Below, in pieces: positions 1 to 7,749 of a stretch of DNA of 64,000 bases. Positions within the stretch are counted from its first letter, which is position 1, and each line of letters starts with the position of its first letter. This stretch comes from Shimia sp. CNT1-13L.2. Lineage in GTDB: Bacteria > Pseudomonadota > Alphaproteobacteria > Rhodobacterales > Rhodobacteraceae. The translations under genes and the position numbers were made by a program. The notes beneath the pieces were generated by a model. That model was not told the DNA's origin and did no database searches. It saw nothing but the letters and a program-made list of their open reading frames with translations. The stretch covers positions 56,497 through 120,496 of the forward strand of contig NZ_JANDJO010000011.1 of assembly GCF_024331145.1 (NCBI RefSeq), written 5' to 3'.

Positions 1-722
1 ATCAGGCCTGCGTTGTCGTCGACACCAACAACCCCGCCGAACTGCCCGCCAACATCAATGGCGCCGACGTTCAGGCCATCATCGACCACCACAAGCTGGT
101 CGGCGGTCTGGAAACCAAAGGCCCGATCGACATCACCATCCGCCCGCTGGCCTGCACCGCCACCATCATGTACGACCTGATGGGCGACGACGCTGCCAAA
201 ATGCCGGAAAACATCAAGGGCGCGGCCCTGACCTGCATCCTGTCGGACACGCTGGAATTCCGCTCGCCGACCACCACCGACCGTGACCGCGAAGTGGTTG
301 CCGCGCTGGCCGCCGATCTGGGCGTCAACGTCACCGAATACGCCGCTGAGATGTTTGCCGCGAAATCCGACGTCTCGGCCTTCTCGGATGCCGAACTGAT
401 CCGCATGGACTCGAAAGAATACGAAGTCGACGGCACCAAGTTCCGCGTGTCGGTTCTGGAAACCACCGCACCGGAAATCCCGCTGAACCGCAAGGCCAGC
501 CTGATGGAAACCTTCAAGACCGTCGCCGCCGAAGACGGTGTTGACGAGGTTCTGCTCTTCGTTGTCGACATCCTGAAAGAAGAAGCCACCCTCCTGGTGC
601 CCAACGACCTCGTCAAAGGCGTTGCCGAGAAAAGCTTCGGCGCATCTGTTGAGGGCGACGCGGTTGTCCTGCCCGGCATCATGTCGCGCAAAAAGCAGAT
701 CATCCCGAACCTCAAGGTCTGA
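1..722 (+). CDS. ppaC: Manganese-dependent inorganic pyrophosphatase, 3' part (5' end outside window)
   Basis: Open from the left edge in the frame starting at base 3, giving about 239 residues up to the TGA at 720-722. It hydrolyses pyrophosphate to two phosphates, which drives biosynthetic reactions forward in the cytosol. The DHH signature of family II (DHH-superfamily) pyrophosphatases is visible as IIDHHK near residue 30 of the visible part. The C-terminal DHHA2-type half ends with the SRKKQ substrate-binding stretch typical of the family (MSRKKQIIPNL). The missing N-terminus should hold the first Mn ligands. A strong hairpin terminator follows 20 bp after the stop, so this is the last gene of its unit. 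Confidence 0.93.
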   Translation, partial: QACVVVDTNNPAELPANINGADVQAIIDHHKLVGGLETKGPIDITIRPLACTATIMYDLMGDDAAKMPENIKGAALTCILSDTLEFRSPTTTDRDREVVAALAADLGVNVTEYAAEMFAAKSDVSAFSDAELIRMDSKEYEVDGTKFRVSVLETTAPEIPLNRKASLMETFKTVAAEDGVDEVLLFVVDILKEEATLLVPNDLVKGVAEKSFGASVEGDAVVLPGIMSRKKQIIPNLKV

Positions 723-742
723 TCTTCTTCGCCATCGTTTTG

Positions 743-772
743 AAAGGCCCCGCAAACTGCGGGGCCTTTTTG
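743..772 (+). terminator. Rho-independent terminator after the pyrophosphatase gene
   Basis: An 11-bp GC-rich stem (AAAGGCCCCGC / GCGGGGCCTTT) with a 5-base loop AAACT is followed by a T-run at 767-771. It begins 20 bp after the stop codon. Confidence 0.85.
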
Positions 773-860
773 CCTTCGGCGAGAGTATTTTTGGTGCATT
801 GAAGCCGGGGGCCCCTCTTCAATGCACGTCAAATACTCCGGGGTCCGGGGCAGCGCCCCG
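772..860. repeat. Interspersed inverted-repeat element, family R1, copy A (full)
   Basis: Arms GAGTATTT-N3-GTGCATTGAAG (783-804) and CTTCAATGCAC-N3-AAATACTC (817-838) are inverted copies around a variable loop. They are flanked by GCCTTCGGC on the left and a GGGGTCCGGGGCAGCGCCCC hairpin on the right. The same element appears inverted at 7654-7743, and its left half appears at 45658-45690. It lies between two convergent genes. Confidence 0.8.
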
Positions 861-874
861 GCGGCCTGCTGGGG

Positions 875-2044
875 TCAGGACATCTCGGTGCGCCAAATGA
901 CCTGCTCCACCCCGGCAAACCGCGCCAGCCGTGCAAGCTCTGCCTCCAGACGGTCAAACCGACTGCGCGGCCACTTGACACCCGCCTCGGGCCAGAACTT
1001 CTGAACCACCAGCTCCCCCGCCTTGCGATCAGCCTTGATTTCTGCGCGCCCCACAAAGCGATCTCCTTCGAGGATCGGGAACACGTAATAGCCCCAGACC
1101 CGCTTTTCGGCGGGTACAAACATCTCGTTGCGATAGTCAAAGCCGAACAGCCGCTTCAGGCGCTTGCGATCGCGCACGGCAGGGTCAAACGGGTTCAGGA
1201 TGCGCAGCCGTGATGTGGGCGCGGTCACTGCCTCCAGCCGGGCTTTGATGTCCAGCGGGGCCAGCGCCGTGCTCCACTCCCCCGAAGCGGCCTGCACCTG
1301 AACCTCCTGCACCTCCCCGGCCACATCCGCACACCAGCCCTTGACCTCATCGGCACTGGCCGCGTCCCAGAACTGCTGGATCTCGCCCCGCGTACCAACC
1401 CCGATCCGATCAAGCGCCGCCCGACACAGCCAGTCCAGCTGCGCCGCATCCGACATCTCGACCGCGGCCAGTTCGGGCGGAAACACCCGTTCGGCAAGAT
1501 CATAGACCTTGGTGAAATTCACCCGGTGACAGGTCGCCAATTCGCCCGCGTACCACATGCAATCCAGCGCCTTCTTATGCGGGGGACGCGCCCACATCTC
1601 GCGCGCGCCCTCCACCTTGGTGTCAAACGCCTGCGTCGACAGCGCCCCTTCCCGCGCGATCCGCGCTTTGATCTCGTCCCGCGCCGCCTTGTCCGGCAGC
1701 CCCCTGAACCACCCCGCCCGATCCAGCTGCGCCTGCTTGCGCCGGAACTGCCTGCGCCACATGGGCAGGAAGTCCATCGGCAGGACCGAGGCATCATGGG
1801 TGAAATGTTCAAACACCGCGCGATCCCGCGCCAGCAACCGGTCCAGCATCGGTTCGCGGTAATTTTGGTTGCGGCTCCACAGGATATGATGATGCGCCCG
1901 CGACACCACCTGGATCGTGTCCAGCTGCACAAAGCCCAGCCTGGTGATCATCTCCAAAAGATCCAGCGGCCCGGTGGGTGTCTTGTCCAAACCCTGCACC
2001 GACAACCACAGATGCCGGGCCTGCCGGTTGGGAATTTTCAACAT
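875..2044 (-). CDS. Winged-helix DNA glycosylase, YcaQ/AlkZ-like
   Basis: 389 aa. It resembles the HTH_42 family of DNA glycosylases that unhook interstrand crosslinks or remove bulky alkylated bases. The motif FVQLDTI (Q40, D42) matches the catalytic Q-x-D of the YcaQ branch and is followed by the typical SRAHHHILWSR stretch. A later segment (LNPFDPAVRDRKRLKRLFGFDY...) is also characteristic. The ATG at 2044 is chosen over an upstream in-frame start because AGGAGGG lies just before it. The gene is monocistronic and converges on the pyrophosphatase gene. The substrate cannot be told from sequence. Confidence 0.82.
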   Translation of the reverse strand: MLKIPNRQARHLWLSVQGLDKTPTGPLDLLEMITRLGFVQLDTIQVVSRAHHHILWSRNQNYREPMLDRLLARDRAVFEHFTHDASVLPMDFLPMWRRQFRRKQAQLDRAGWFRGLPDKAARDEIKARIAREGALSTQAFDTKVEGAREMWARPPHKKALDCMWYAGELATCHRVNFTKVYDLAERVFPPELAAVEMSDAAQLDWLCRAALDRIGVGTRGEIQQFWDAASADEVKGWCADVAGEVQEVQVQAASGEWSTALAPLDIKARLEAVTAPTSRLRILNPFDPAVRDRKRLKRLFGFDYRNEMFVPAEKRVWGYYVFPILEGDRFVGRAEIKADRKAGELVVQKFWPEAGVKWPRSRFDRLEAELARLARFAGVEQVIWRTEMS

Positions 2045-2104
2045 GGTCCGCCCTCCTGCCCTGCCTGAACGCCCATCTTCCCCCACCTGCGCCGCAGAAT
2101 AAAG

Positions 2105-2998
2105 TCAGGAAACCGCGACGGCGCCACCTTCGGGCAATTGGCCATCGGTCAGCCAGAGCCAGAGTTCCTCCCACAGCGCCTCACGCCCCTTTCGAAACGC
2201 GCCTTCATGCCCCACGGCCGACACGCCCAATTCCTGCGCCTTTCGCACAACAAGGTGCTTTTCCGCCTTCGGATAGCAACTCAACGTATCACGCGCCGCC
2301 GTTGGCGTGGCGATCCCGTCGTCGGGAAACACCCAGGCGCAGATCGGCGCCGACACTTCGTCAAAGTGGTGCGGCCAGCGACGGGCCGCGAGGTCAGGCT
2401 TGATATAGCTGCGCCGCTGCGACCAGCGCCGCCATGTGCGAAACACTTCCGGCGGCAGTGCGGCACCACCCCAGCCGCCCACCGGACGGATCTCTCCCCA
2501 GCGCCAGAGCGAGAACGTCCCGAACCCCCACCAGAAATACAGTTCCAGCGGCAGGCGCGTCCTGTGATGCACCCCCCAATACCCGCTACCAACCGAGACA
2601 AAGGCATGGCGCGCCACCTTGGCGTGGTTGCCCATGAAGCCGACAAACTGGCCTCCGATACTGTGGCCAAGCGTCACCAACGGCAGCCCGGGCGCGGCCT
2701 GTTCAAGCGCCTCAAGGGCCGCCGTCATGTCATGCCGCCCCCAGTCGGGATAGTCGATGCCAGAACCTGCGAGATTGTCCGCACCACTGTCCCCGATCCC
2801 GCGATAGTCATAGGTCAGAACCACCGCCCCACGCGCCGCCAGCCAGGCCGCGACATGGCGATAGAACCGGCGCGGAAAACCTGTGCCGGCCGAGATCAGC
2901 ACCGCCACCTGCGGGGCCGCTCCGCGATAGAGATCCCCCACCAGCGCCCAGCCATCACCGGCCTCGAACGCCACCTCTTCCACATGTACCTCAGCCAT
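2105..2998 (-). CDS. Alpha/beta hydrolase
   Basis: 297 aa. The nucleophile elbow GHSIGG, an oxyanion stretch SAGTGFPRRFYRH and the strand VVLTYDYRGIGDS mark an alpha/beta hydrolase similar to those annotated as serine aminopeptidase S33-like or 'alpha/beta fold' proteins. A late VGHEGAF provides a plausible catalytic His. Its start overlaps the stop of the upstream MarR gene by 8 bp, so the two are co-transcribed and probably translationally coupled. The hydrolase is then a likely member of the MarR regulon. The substrate is unknown. Confidence 0.8.
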   Translation of the reverse strand: MAEVHVEEVAFEAGDGWALVGDLYRGAAPQVAVLISAGTGFPRRFYRHVAAWLAARGAVVLTYDYRGIGDSGADNLAGSGIDYPDWGRHDMTAALEALEQAAPGLPLVTLGHSIGGQFVGFMGNHAKVARHAFVSVGSGYWGVHHRTRLPLELYFWWGFGTFSLWRWGEIRPVGGWGGAALPPEVFRTWRRWSQRRSYIKPDLAARRWPHHFDEVSAPICAWVFPDDGIATPTAARDTLSCYPKAEKHLVVRKAQELGVSAVGHEGAFRKGREALWEELWLWLTDGQLPEGGAVAVS

Positions 2999-3452
2999 TC
3001 TTATCGCCCCGCTCCACATCCTCGATGATCTCGTCCGCATGGTCGGCCACATGGGTCAGGAACCGCGCGATCACCTGTTGCTCGCCCGCATCGAACGGCG
3101 CCAGCAAGGCCGCGTTCCAGCCCTGCACCAACGGCCGCCCCTGCGCCACAAGCGCCCGCGCCTGCGGCTCGATATGCACGACAACCCGCCGCCCGTCGCC
3201 ATCCACGGGCGCGCGGCGCACCAATCCCCGGTCTTCCATCCGGTCGATCAACCCGCTCAGTGACGACTTGCTCAAAGACAGGGCCTGCGCCAGGGCACCA
3301 ACGCTCAGACCGTCCTGCTGATCCAGCAGGAACAGAACCCCCTGCTGCGTCATCGACAATCCGGTTTCATCCCTCGAACGGCGATCCACCGCCCGGATCA
3401 GCGCGCTGTGTGCCTTGTGAACAAGAAAAAAGACCTTGGGAGGTTTTGCCAT
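2991..3452 (-). CDS. MarR-family transcriptional regulator
   Basis: 153 aa. The winged-helix core is visible: TQQGVLFLLDQQDGLSVGALAQALSLSKSSLSGLIDRMEDRGLVRR, followed by the wing DGDGRRVVVHI. MarR proteins usually repress their own operon and release DNA on binding a small phenolic or lipophilic ligand. A perfect 14-bp palindrome lies 32-45 bp upstream of the start and is the obvious operator. The alpha/beta hydrolase follows in the same operon. Confidence 0.9.
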   Translation of the reverse strand: MAKPPKVFFLVHKAHSALIRAVDRRSRDETGLSMTQQGVLFLLDQQDGLSVGALAQALSLSKSSLSGLIDRMEDRGLVRRAPVDGDGRRVVVHIEPQARALVAQGRPLVQGWNAALLAPFDAGEQQVIARFLTHVADHADEIIEDVERGDKNG

Positions 3453-3483
3453 TGGTATTTCGCATCCGAACTATCTTTACCTA

Positions 3484-3497
3484 GTTCGTATACGAAC
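3484..3497. promoter_or_regulatory. Palindromic operator before the MarR-hydrolase operon
   Basis: GTTCGTATACGAAC is a perfect 14-bp palindrome centred 38 bp upstream of the marR start codon. A related half-palindrome, TTCGCATCCGAA, lies at 3459-3470. Size and position fit a MarR dimer site; that assignment is inference. Confidence 0.6.
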
Positions 3498-3547
3498 AAC
3501 CTTGTCGCGCACCACCCCGTTTGCGCATGACGTTGCGCAAAGCAGCC

Positions 3548-4693
3548 TCACATGCGTTTGGCCACTTCCTCGAGCATCACCTCGGTTGCGCCGCCGCCAA
3601 TCGCCTGAACCCGCGCATCCCGCGCCATGCGTTCGATGGCCATGCCGCGCAGGTAACCCGCACCGCCGTGGAACTGAAGGCAATCATACATCACCTCGTT
3701 CACCAACTCGCCACACAGCGCCTTGAGCATCGACACCTCGCGCACCACCTCTTCGCCATGCGCATCCCGCGCTGCCACCTGATAGACAAAAGCCCGCGCC
3801 GCCGCGACCCGCGCCGCCAGCATCGCCAGCCGCTGCCGGATCGCCTGCTTCTCCCAAAGCGGCGCACCAAAGGCCTGCCGCTCCTTCACATAATCCACCG
3901 TCAGGTCCAACGCCGCCTGCGCCTCGCCCACCGCCATCGCCCCCAGCACGATCCGTTCGTTCTGAAAGTTCTGCATGATCGCATAGAACCCGCGCCCCTC
4001 TTCGCCCAGCACGTTTTCAACCGGCACCCGCACATCCTGAAAGGCAAGCTCGGCCGTATCCGAAGACAGCCAGCCGTGCTTGTCCAACGCGCGGCTCACC
4101 TCGAACCCCTCCATGCCCTTCTCCAGCAGGAAAATGGTCACCGACTGGCTCGCCGGCCCGTCACGATCGGTCTTGGCTGCCACGCAATAGAGATCGGCAT
4201 GCACCCCGTTGGTGATGAACATTTTCGACCCGTTCAGAACGTAATGATCTCCATCCCGCCGTGCCGTCGTCCGTATGCCCTTCACGTCCGACCCCGCCCC
4301 AGGCTCGGTAACACCCACAGCCGTGATCGTCTCGCCCGCGATAATCCCCGGCATGAACCGTTCCCGCTGAGCCGCGCTACCGGCGTTGAACAGATGCACC
4401 GACGCCATGTCTGTATGCACCAGCGCCGTGATCGCAAAGCCCGAAAAGGTCGACCGCCCAAGCTCTTCGGCAAGAACCGCCGTCGCCCGCGTGTCCATCC
4501 CGCTGCCGCCATAGGCCTCGGGGTATCGGATGCCAAAGAACCCCAGCTCGCCCATCTCGCGCAGCACCTCGCGCGGCACCATGCCCGCCGCCTCCCAGTC
4601 CTCGCCATGGGGCAAAACCCGCTCTCTGACAAACCGGCGAACCTGGTCGCGCAACAGCGCGTGCTCTTCTCCCAGAAACAGATGTGCGTCCAT
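3548..4693 (-). CDS. Acyl-CoA dehydrogenase
   Basis: 381 aa, the normal length for a flavin-dependent acyl-CoA dehydrogenase (alpha,beta-oxidation of acyl-CoA thioesters with electrons passed to ETF). Visible are the signature VGVTEPGAGSDVKGIRT near residue 126, NGSKMFITNG, and the C-terminal QFHGGAGYL. The terminal motif is IGGGATEVM instead of the IYEGT form, so the usual late catalytic Glu of MCAD-type enzymes is absent. The base would have to come from elsewhere, as in the long-chain and isovaleryl-CoA branches. Substrate is not assignable. It is transcribed alone, divergent from the HAD gene. Confidence 0.9.
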   Translation of the reverse strand: MDAHLFLGEEHALLRDQVRRFVRERVLPHGEDWEAAGMVPREVLREMGELGFFGIRYPEAYGGSGMDTRATAVLAEELGRSTFSGFAITALVHTDMASVHLFNAGSAAQRERFMPGIIAGETITAVGVTEPGAGSDVKGIRTTARRDGDHYVLNGSKMFITNGVHADLYCVAAKTDRDGPASQSVTIFLLEKGMEGFEVSRALDKHGWLSSDTAELAFQDVRVPVENVLGEEGRGFYAIMQNFQNERIVLGAMAVGEAQAALDLTVDYVKERQAFGAPLWEKQAIRQRLAMLAARVAAARAFVYQVAARDAHGEEVVREVSMLKALCGELVNEVMYDCLQFHGGAGYLRGMAIERMARDARVQAIGGGATEVMLEEVAKRM

Positions 4694-4776
4694 GATGATC
4701 CTCCCTCACGCCATGCTGTCCGCCGCCCCGCGCCCTGTCCATCAAAACGTCGCGACCGCCGCGCCGCAGCACCGCC

Positions 4777-4809
4777 GCGATACCGACGTAATACCGACGC
4801 GATACCGCA
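4777..4809 (+). repeat. 11-bp triple tandem repeat, family R2, copy a
   Basis: Three head-to-tail units: GCGATACCGAC, GTAATACCGAC, GCGATACCGCA. They are followed by CGCCCTTTTTC. The copy lies in the divergent promoter region between the acyl-CoA dehydrogenase and the HAD gene. Three other copies exist in this window, all in the same orientation. Confidence 0.85.
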
Positions 4810-4892
4810 CGCCCTTTTTCACCCAGATTTCACTGGAAACCCACAGCCCGCTTTGCCATACCTGCGCCAACATCCACGCGACAGGACACCCC

Positions 4893-5780
4893 ATGACCCA
4901 GATCATCGCATCGCTTTCCGACGTCTCCGACCGCTACGACGCGCTGTTCGTCGACCTCTGGGGCTGCGTCCACAACGGCATCACCGCCTACCCCGAAGCC
5001 GTCGCCGCGCTTCAGGCCTATCGCGCCAAGGGCGGCATCGTGGTTCTTGTCACCAACTCCCCCAAACCCCGCGCCGGGGTGATGTCGCAACTGGCCGATT
5101 TCAACGTGCCCGCCGACGCCTATGACACCATCGCCACCTCCGGCGACAGCGCCCGCGCCGCCATGTTCACCGGCGCGGTTGGCGAAAAGGTCTACTTCAT
5201 GGGCGAATGGCAGCGCGACGAGGGCTTCTTCACGCCGCTGGAAGTGATCGACAATCCGGTCACCATTTCCCGCGTCCCTCTGGCCGAGGCCGAGGGCATC
5301 GTCTGCTGCGGCCCCTTCGACACCATGGCCGATCCCGACGTGAACCGCGCCGATTTCCTCTATGCCAAGACCAAGGGCATGAAGCTGCTCTGCGCCAACC
5401 CCGACATCGTTGTCGACCGTGGCGAAACCCGCGAATGGTGCGCTGGCGCGCTGGCCCGCCTCTACACCGAAATGGGCGGAGAAAGCCTTTATTTCGGCAA
5501 ACCCCACCCGCCGATCTATGACCTCGCCCGCCGCCGCCTCGCCGCGCTTGGCAAGGACATCCCCGACAGCGCGATCCTCGCCATCGGCGACGGCCCGCAC
5601 ACCGATATTGCCGGTGGCATGGGCGAAAACATCGACACGCTCTTCATCACCGGCGGCCTCGCCGCAAGGGAAACCAAGACCGACATCCACCCCGATCTCC
5701 AGCCCGACGCCGAGGCGCTAAACGCCTATCTTGAAAAGGAAATGTCGAGCCCAACCTTTTCGATCGGACGCCTGCGCTAA
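4893..5780 (+). CDS. TIGR01459-type HAD-superfamily (class IIA) hydrolase
   Basis: 295 aa. The four HAD motifs are present: DLWGCVHNG (motif I), LVTNSPKPR (motif II), FGKPHPPIYD with the motif III Lys, and IGDGPHTDIAGG (motif IV). The cap lies between motifs II and III, as in NagD-like class IIA phosphatases. The TIGR01459 group is common in alphaproteobacteria and its substrate is unknown. The ATG at 4893 is preceded by ACAGGACACC. The ORF extends further upstream without similarity to HAD proteins, so the internal start is preferred. Confidence 0.85.
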   Translation: MTQIIASLSDVSDRYDALFVDLWGCVHNGITAYPEAVAALQAYRAKGGIVVLVTNSPKPRAGVMSQLADFNVPADAYDTIATSGDSARAAMFTGAVGEKVYFMGEWQRDEGFFTPLEVIDNPVTISRVPLAEAEGIVCCGPFDTMADPDVNRADFLYAKTKGMKLLCANPDIVVDRGETREWCAGALARLYTEMGGESLYFGKPHPPIYDLARRRLAALGKDIPDSAILAIGDGPHTDIAGGMGENIDTLFITGGLAARETKTDIHPDLQPDAEALNAYLEKEMSSPTFSIGRLR

Positions 5781-5939
5781 GGCCGTCCCGTCCCGCGCGG
5801 CAAACAGGCGGCAGGGCGGCACATACCGCCCGTCGCCCCGATCCGCCCCGCCATCCGGTCGGGTCATGTCACGCGCCACATCATACCAGCTCATCCCGCT
5901 CTCCTTCGCTCATCTCCTTCCTTTTTGCCCAATCCCCCC

Positions 5940-5955
5940 TGACAGGGTGTTGTCA
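5940..5955. promoter_or_regulatory. Inverted repeat before the WYL regulator gene
   Basis: TGACA-N6-TGTCA lies about 42 bp upstream of the regulator's start codon, with a TATAGT hexamer at 5967-5972. Its position suggests an autoregulatory operator overlapping the promoter. Confidence 0.45.
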
Positions 5956-5996
5956 GCAGGCTCTGCTATAGTGGCAGCAGCAAGGAAGGAGCCCCC

Positions 5997-6695
5997 ATGC
6001 GTCGCACCAGCCGTCTTTTCGAACTGATCCAGCTTCTGCGCGCCGCGGATCAGCCCCTGACCTCCGAACAACTGGCCGCCGCGCTCGAGGTGTCACAACG
6101 CACCGTCTATCGCGACATCGCCGCGCTTCAGGCCATGCGCACCCCGATCGAAGGGGCGGCAGGTCTCGGCTATGTGCTGCGGGCGGGTTATGACCTGCCG
6201 CCGCTGAATTTCGATCTCGAGGAAATCGAGGCCCTGCGCGTCGGCCTCGCCATGCTTGCCCGCACCGGCGACAGCGCCCTGCAAAGGGCCGCCCTGCGGA
6301 TCTGCGAAAAGGTCGAAGACCTGCATGGCCCCGCCGACTGGCTGGTGGTTGTGCCCTGGGGCGCGCCGGGTGACGATCCGGCCAAGGGCTGCGTCTCGAT
6401 TGCCATGCTGCGCGATGCCATCCGCGAAGAACGCAAACTGCGCCTCACCTACCGCGACACCGATGCGACCGAGACCACCCGCACCGTCCGCCCCCTCGCG
6501 CTCGTCTATCACCTCGAATGCGTGATGCTCGCCGCCTGGTGCGAACTGCGCGGCGGTTTCCGCCATTTCCGCAGCGACCGAATCTATGCCTGCGACCCGC
6601 TCGACAGCTTTTTCCCCGCCCAATCCGCCCCCCTGCGCCAGCTCTGGCTCGAGCAGGAAGGCTGGGGCACGCAAGAATCCACCTATTCTGCCTGA
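5997..6695 (+). CDS. YafY-family transcriptional regulator (HTH_11 + WYL)
   Basis: 232 aa. The N-terminal winged helix (RLFELIQLLRAADQPLTSEQLAAALEVSQRTVYRDIAAL) is followed by a WYL-type ligand-sensing domain. That domain is recognisable by LRLTYRDTDATET...RPLALVYHLECVMLAAWCELRGGFRHFRSDRI. AAGGAG lies upstream of the ATG. WYL proteins sense nucleotides, oligonucleotides or other ligands, and no target gene is adjacent except itself. The palindrome at 5940-5955 suggests autoregulation. Confidence 0.87.
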   Translation: MRRTSRLFELIQLLRAADQPLTSEQLAAALEVSQRTVYRDIAALQAMRTPIEGAAGLGYVLRAGYDLPPLNFDLEEIEALRVGLAMLARTGDSALQRAALRICEKVEDLHGPADWLVVVPWGAPGDDPAKGCVSIAMLRDAIREERKLRLTYRDTDATETTRTVRPLALVYHLECVMLAAWCELRGGFRHFRSDRIYACDPLDSFFPAQSAPLRQLWLEQEGWGTQESTYSA

Positions 6696-6745
6696 CCCCA
6701 GCCCCTATTCTGGCGAGATTTTGCGGTCATTTGCCGGAATTGGGC

Positions 6746-6773
6746 TTGATTTTCTGCACCTGCAAAGTAATAA
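6746..6773 (+). promoter_or_regulatory. Candidate promoter of the MaoC-type hydratase gene
   Basis: TTGATT and TAATAA are separated by 16 bp in an AT-rich patch of a GC-rich genome, about 65 bp upstream of the start codon. TGCACCTGCA sits inside the spacer. Predicted by eye only. Confidence 0.4.
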
Positions 6774-6835
6774 AGTTGCGAAACATAGCACCCCACAGTG
6801 CGAAAATTACACACCCAACGCAACCGGAGGGCGGA

Positions 6836-7279
6836 ATGTTGGATAACCTGCCACGCGGAACGATCTGCATCGAAGACATCGAGATGGGCATGTCGCGCTA
6901 CCTGCGCAAAGTCGTGACCGACGAAGACATCGAGATGTTCGCCCAGGTCTCGACCGACCGCAACCCGGTGCACCTCGACGATGAATACGCCAACGACACC
7001 ATCTTCGAGGGCCGCATCGCCCACGGCATGCTGACCGCCGGCCTGATCTCGGCCGTGATCGGTGAACAGCTCCCGGGCCACGGCACCGTCTACATGGGCC
7101 AGACCCTCAAGTTCCTCGCCCCCGTCCGCCCCGGCGACATGGTCTATGCCGAGGTCAAGGTGGTCGACATCGAAATCTCGAAACGCCGTGTGAAACTCGA
7201 CTGCCACTGCTCGGTTGACGGCAAGAAAGTCCTGATCGGCGAAGCCACCGTCCTCGCGCCTTCACGCAAATTCGACTGA
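6836..7279 (+). CDS. MaoC-family (R)-specific enoyl-CoA hydratase-like protein
   Basis: 147 aa, a single hot-dog domain. The hydratase signature is clear: TDRNPVHLDDEYANDTIFEGRIAHGMLTAGLISAVIGEQLPG contains the catalytic Asp and His of PhaJ-type hydratases. Such enzymes hydrate trans-2-enoyl-CoA to (R)-3-hydroxyacyl-CoA and can feed polyhydroxyalkanoate synthesis or other CoA pathways. GGAGG precedes the ATG. The gene has its own candidate promoter and a terminator and is monocistronic. The exact substrate is not visible. Confidence 0.87.
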   Translation: MLDNLPRGTICIEDIEMGMSRYLRKVVTDEDIEMFAQVSTDRNPVHLDDEYANDTIFEGRIAHGMLTAGLISAVIGEQLPGHGTVYMGQTLKFLAPVRPGDMVYAEVKVVDIEISKRRVKLDCHCSVDGKKVLIGEATVLAPSRKFD

Positions 7280-7299
7280 TTTTCCGGACATCTGCTCAC

Positions 7300-7327
7300 A
7301 AGGCCGCCTCTCCGGGCGGCCTTTTTG
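7300..7327 (+). terminator. Rho-independent terminator after the MaoC gene
   Basis: The stem AAGGCCGCC / GGCGGCCTT with a 6-base loop is followed by TTTTT. It begins 20 bp after the stop. Confidence 0.8.
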
Positions 7328-7431
7328 GTTTCGCAGGCATCCCGGAAACAGCAGAATTGACCCGTTCGTCCCATGCGCTACTCTCTCAAGAGTAAGCTGT
7401 TCTCGACCAAGTCACAGGAAAGGATGTCACC

Positions 7432-7629
7432 ATGCTCTATCCAATCGCCGCGCTGGAAGCCGACAAACTCGAGGCGCTCAAGGCGCTCGAAGCCGAGATC
7501 GGCAGCCCGATTGTCGCCCTTTCCGCAGTGGACGCAGGCTCGGCCAACCTGTCACAGGACAAGATCGAAAAACTGCAGTCGCTGGAAGACGAGCTGGACG
7601 TGGTCCTCGTCGCCGTCCGTCCCAGCTGA
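7432..7629 (+). CDS. Small acidic hypothetical protein (65 aa)
   Basis: 65 aa, not recognised as a named family. It is acidic, without cysteines or a membrane segment. It reads as an alpha-helical N-terminus (EADKLEALKALEAEIG), a middle segment (SPIVALSAVDAGSANLSQDKIEKLQSLEDELD) and a beta-like end (VVLVAVRPS). AGGAAAGGA lies 9 bp before the ATG and there is no competing ORF. It is flanked by the MaoC terminator and the R1 element, so it forms its own unit. Confidence 0.65.
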   Translation: MLYPIAALEADKLEALKALEAEIGSPIVALSAVDAGSANLSQDKIEKLQSLEDELDVVLVAVRPS

Positions 7630-7653
7630 CATCCGGATTTACCGTACGCGCAA

Positions 7654-7743
7654 GGCCGGGGCGCTGCCCCGGACCCCGGAGTATTTCGCGTGCATTGAAG
7701 CGCAGCTGACTTCAATGCACTAAAAATACTCTCGCCGAAGGCG
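7654..7743. repeat. Interspersed inverted-repeat element, family R1, copy B (full, inverted relative to copy A)
   Basis: This is the reverse complement of 772-860 apart from the loop and a few bases. It starts with GGGGCGCTGCCCC and GGACCCCGGAGTATTT, has arms GTGCATTGAAG and CTTCAATGCAC around a different loop, and ends with AAAAATACTCTCGCCGAAGGC. It lies between two convergent genes, as copy A does. Confidence 0.85.
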
Positions 7744-7749
7744 TATGGA

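Noticed and set aside
4776..4810. Short CRISPR-like array at the 11-bp repeats
   Set aside because: Units are directly adjacent without spacers, are only 11 bp long, and no cas genes are present.
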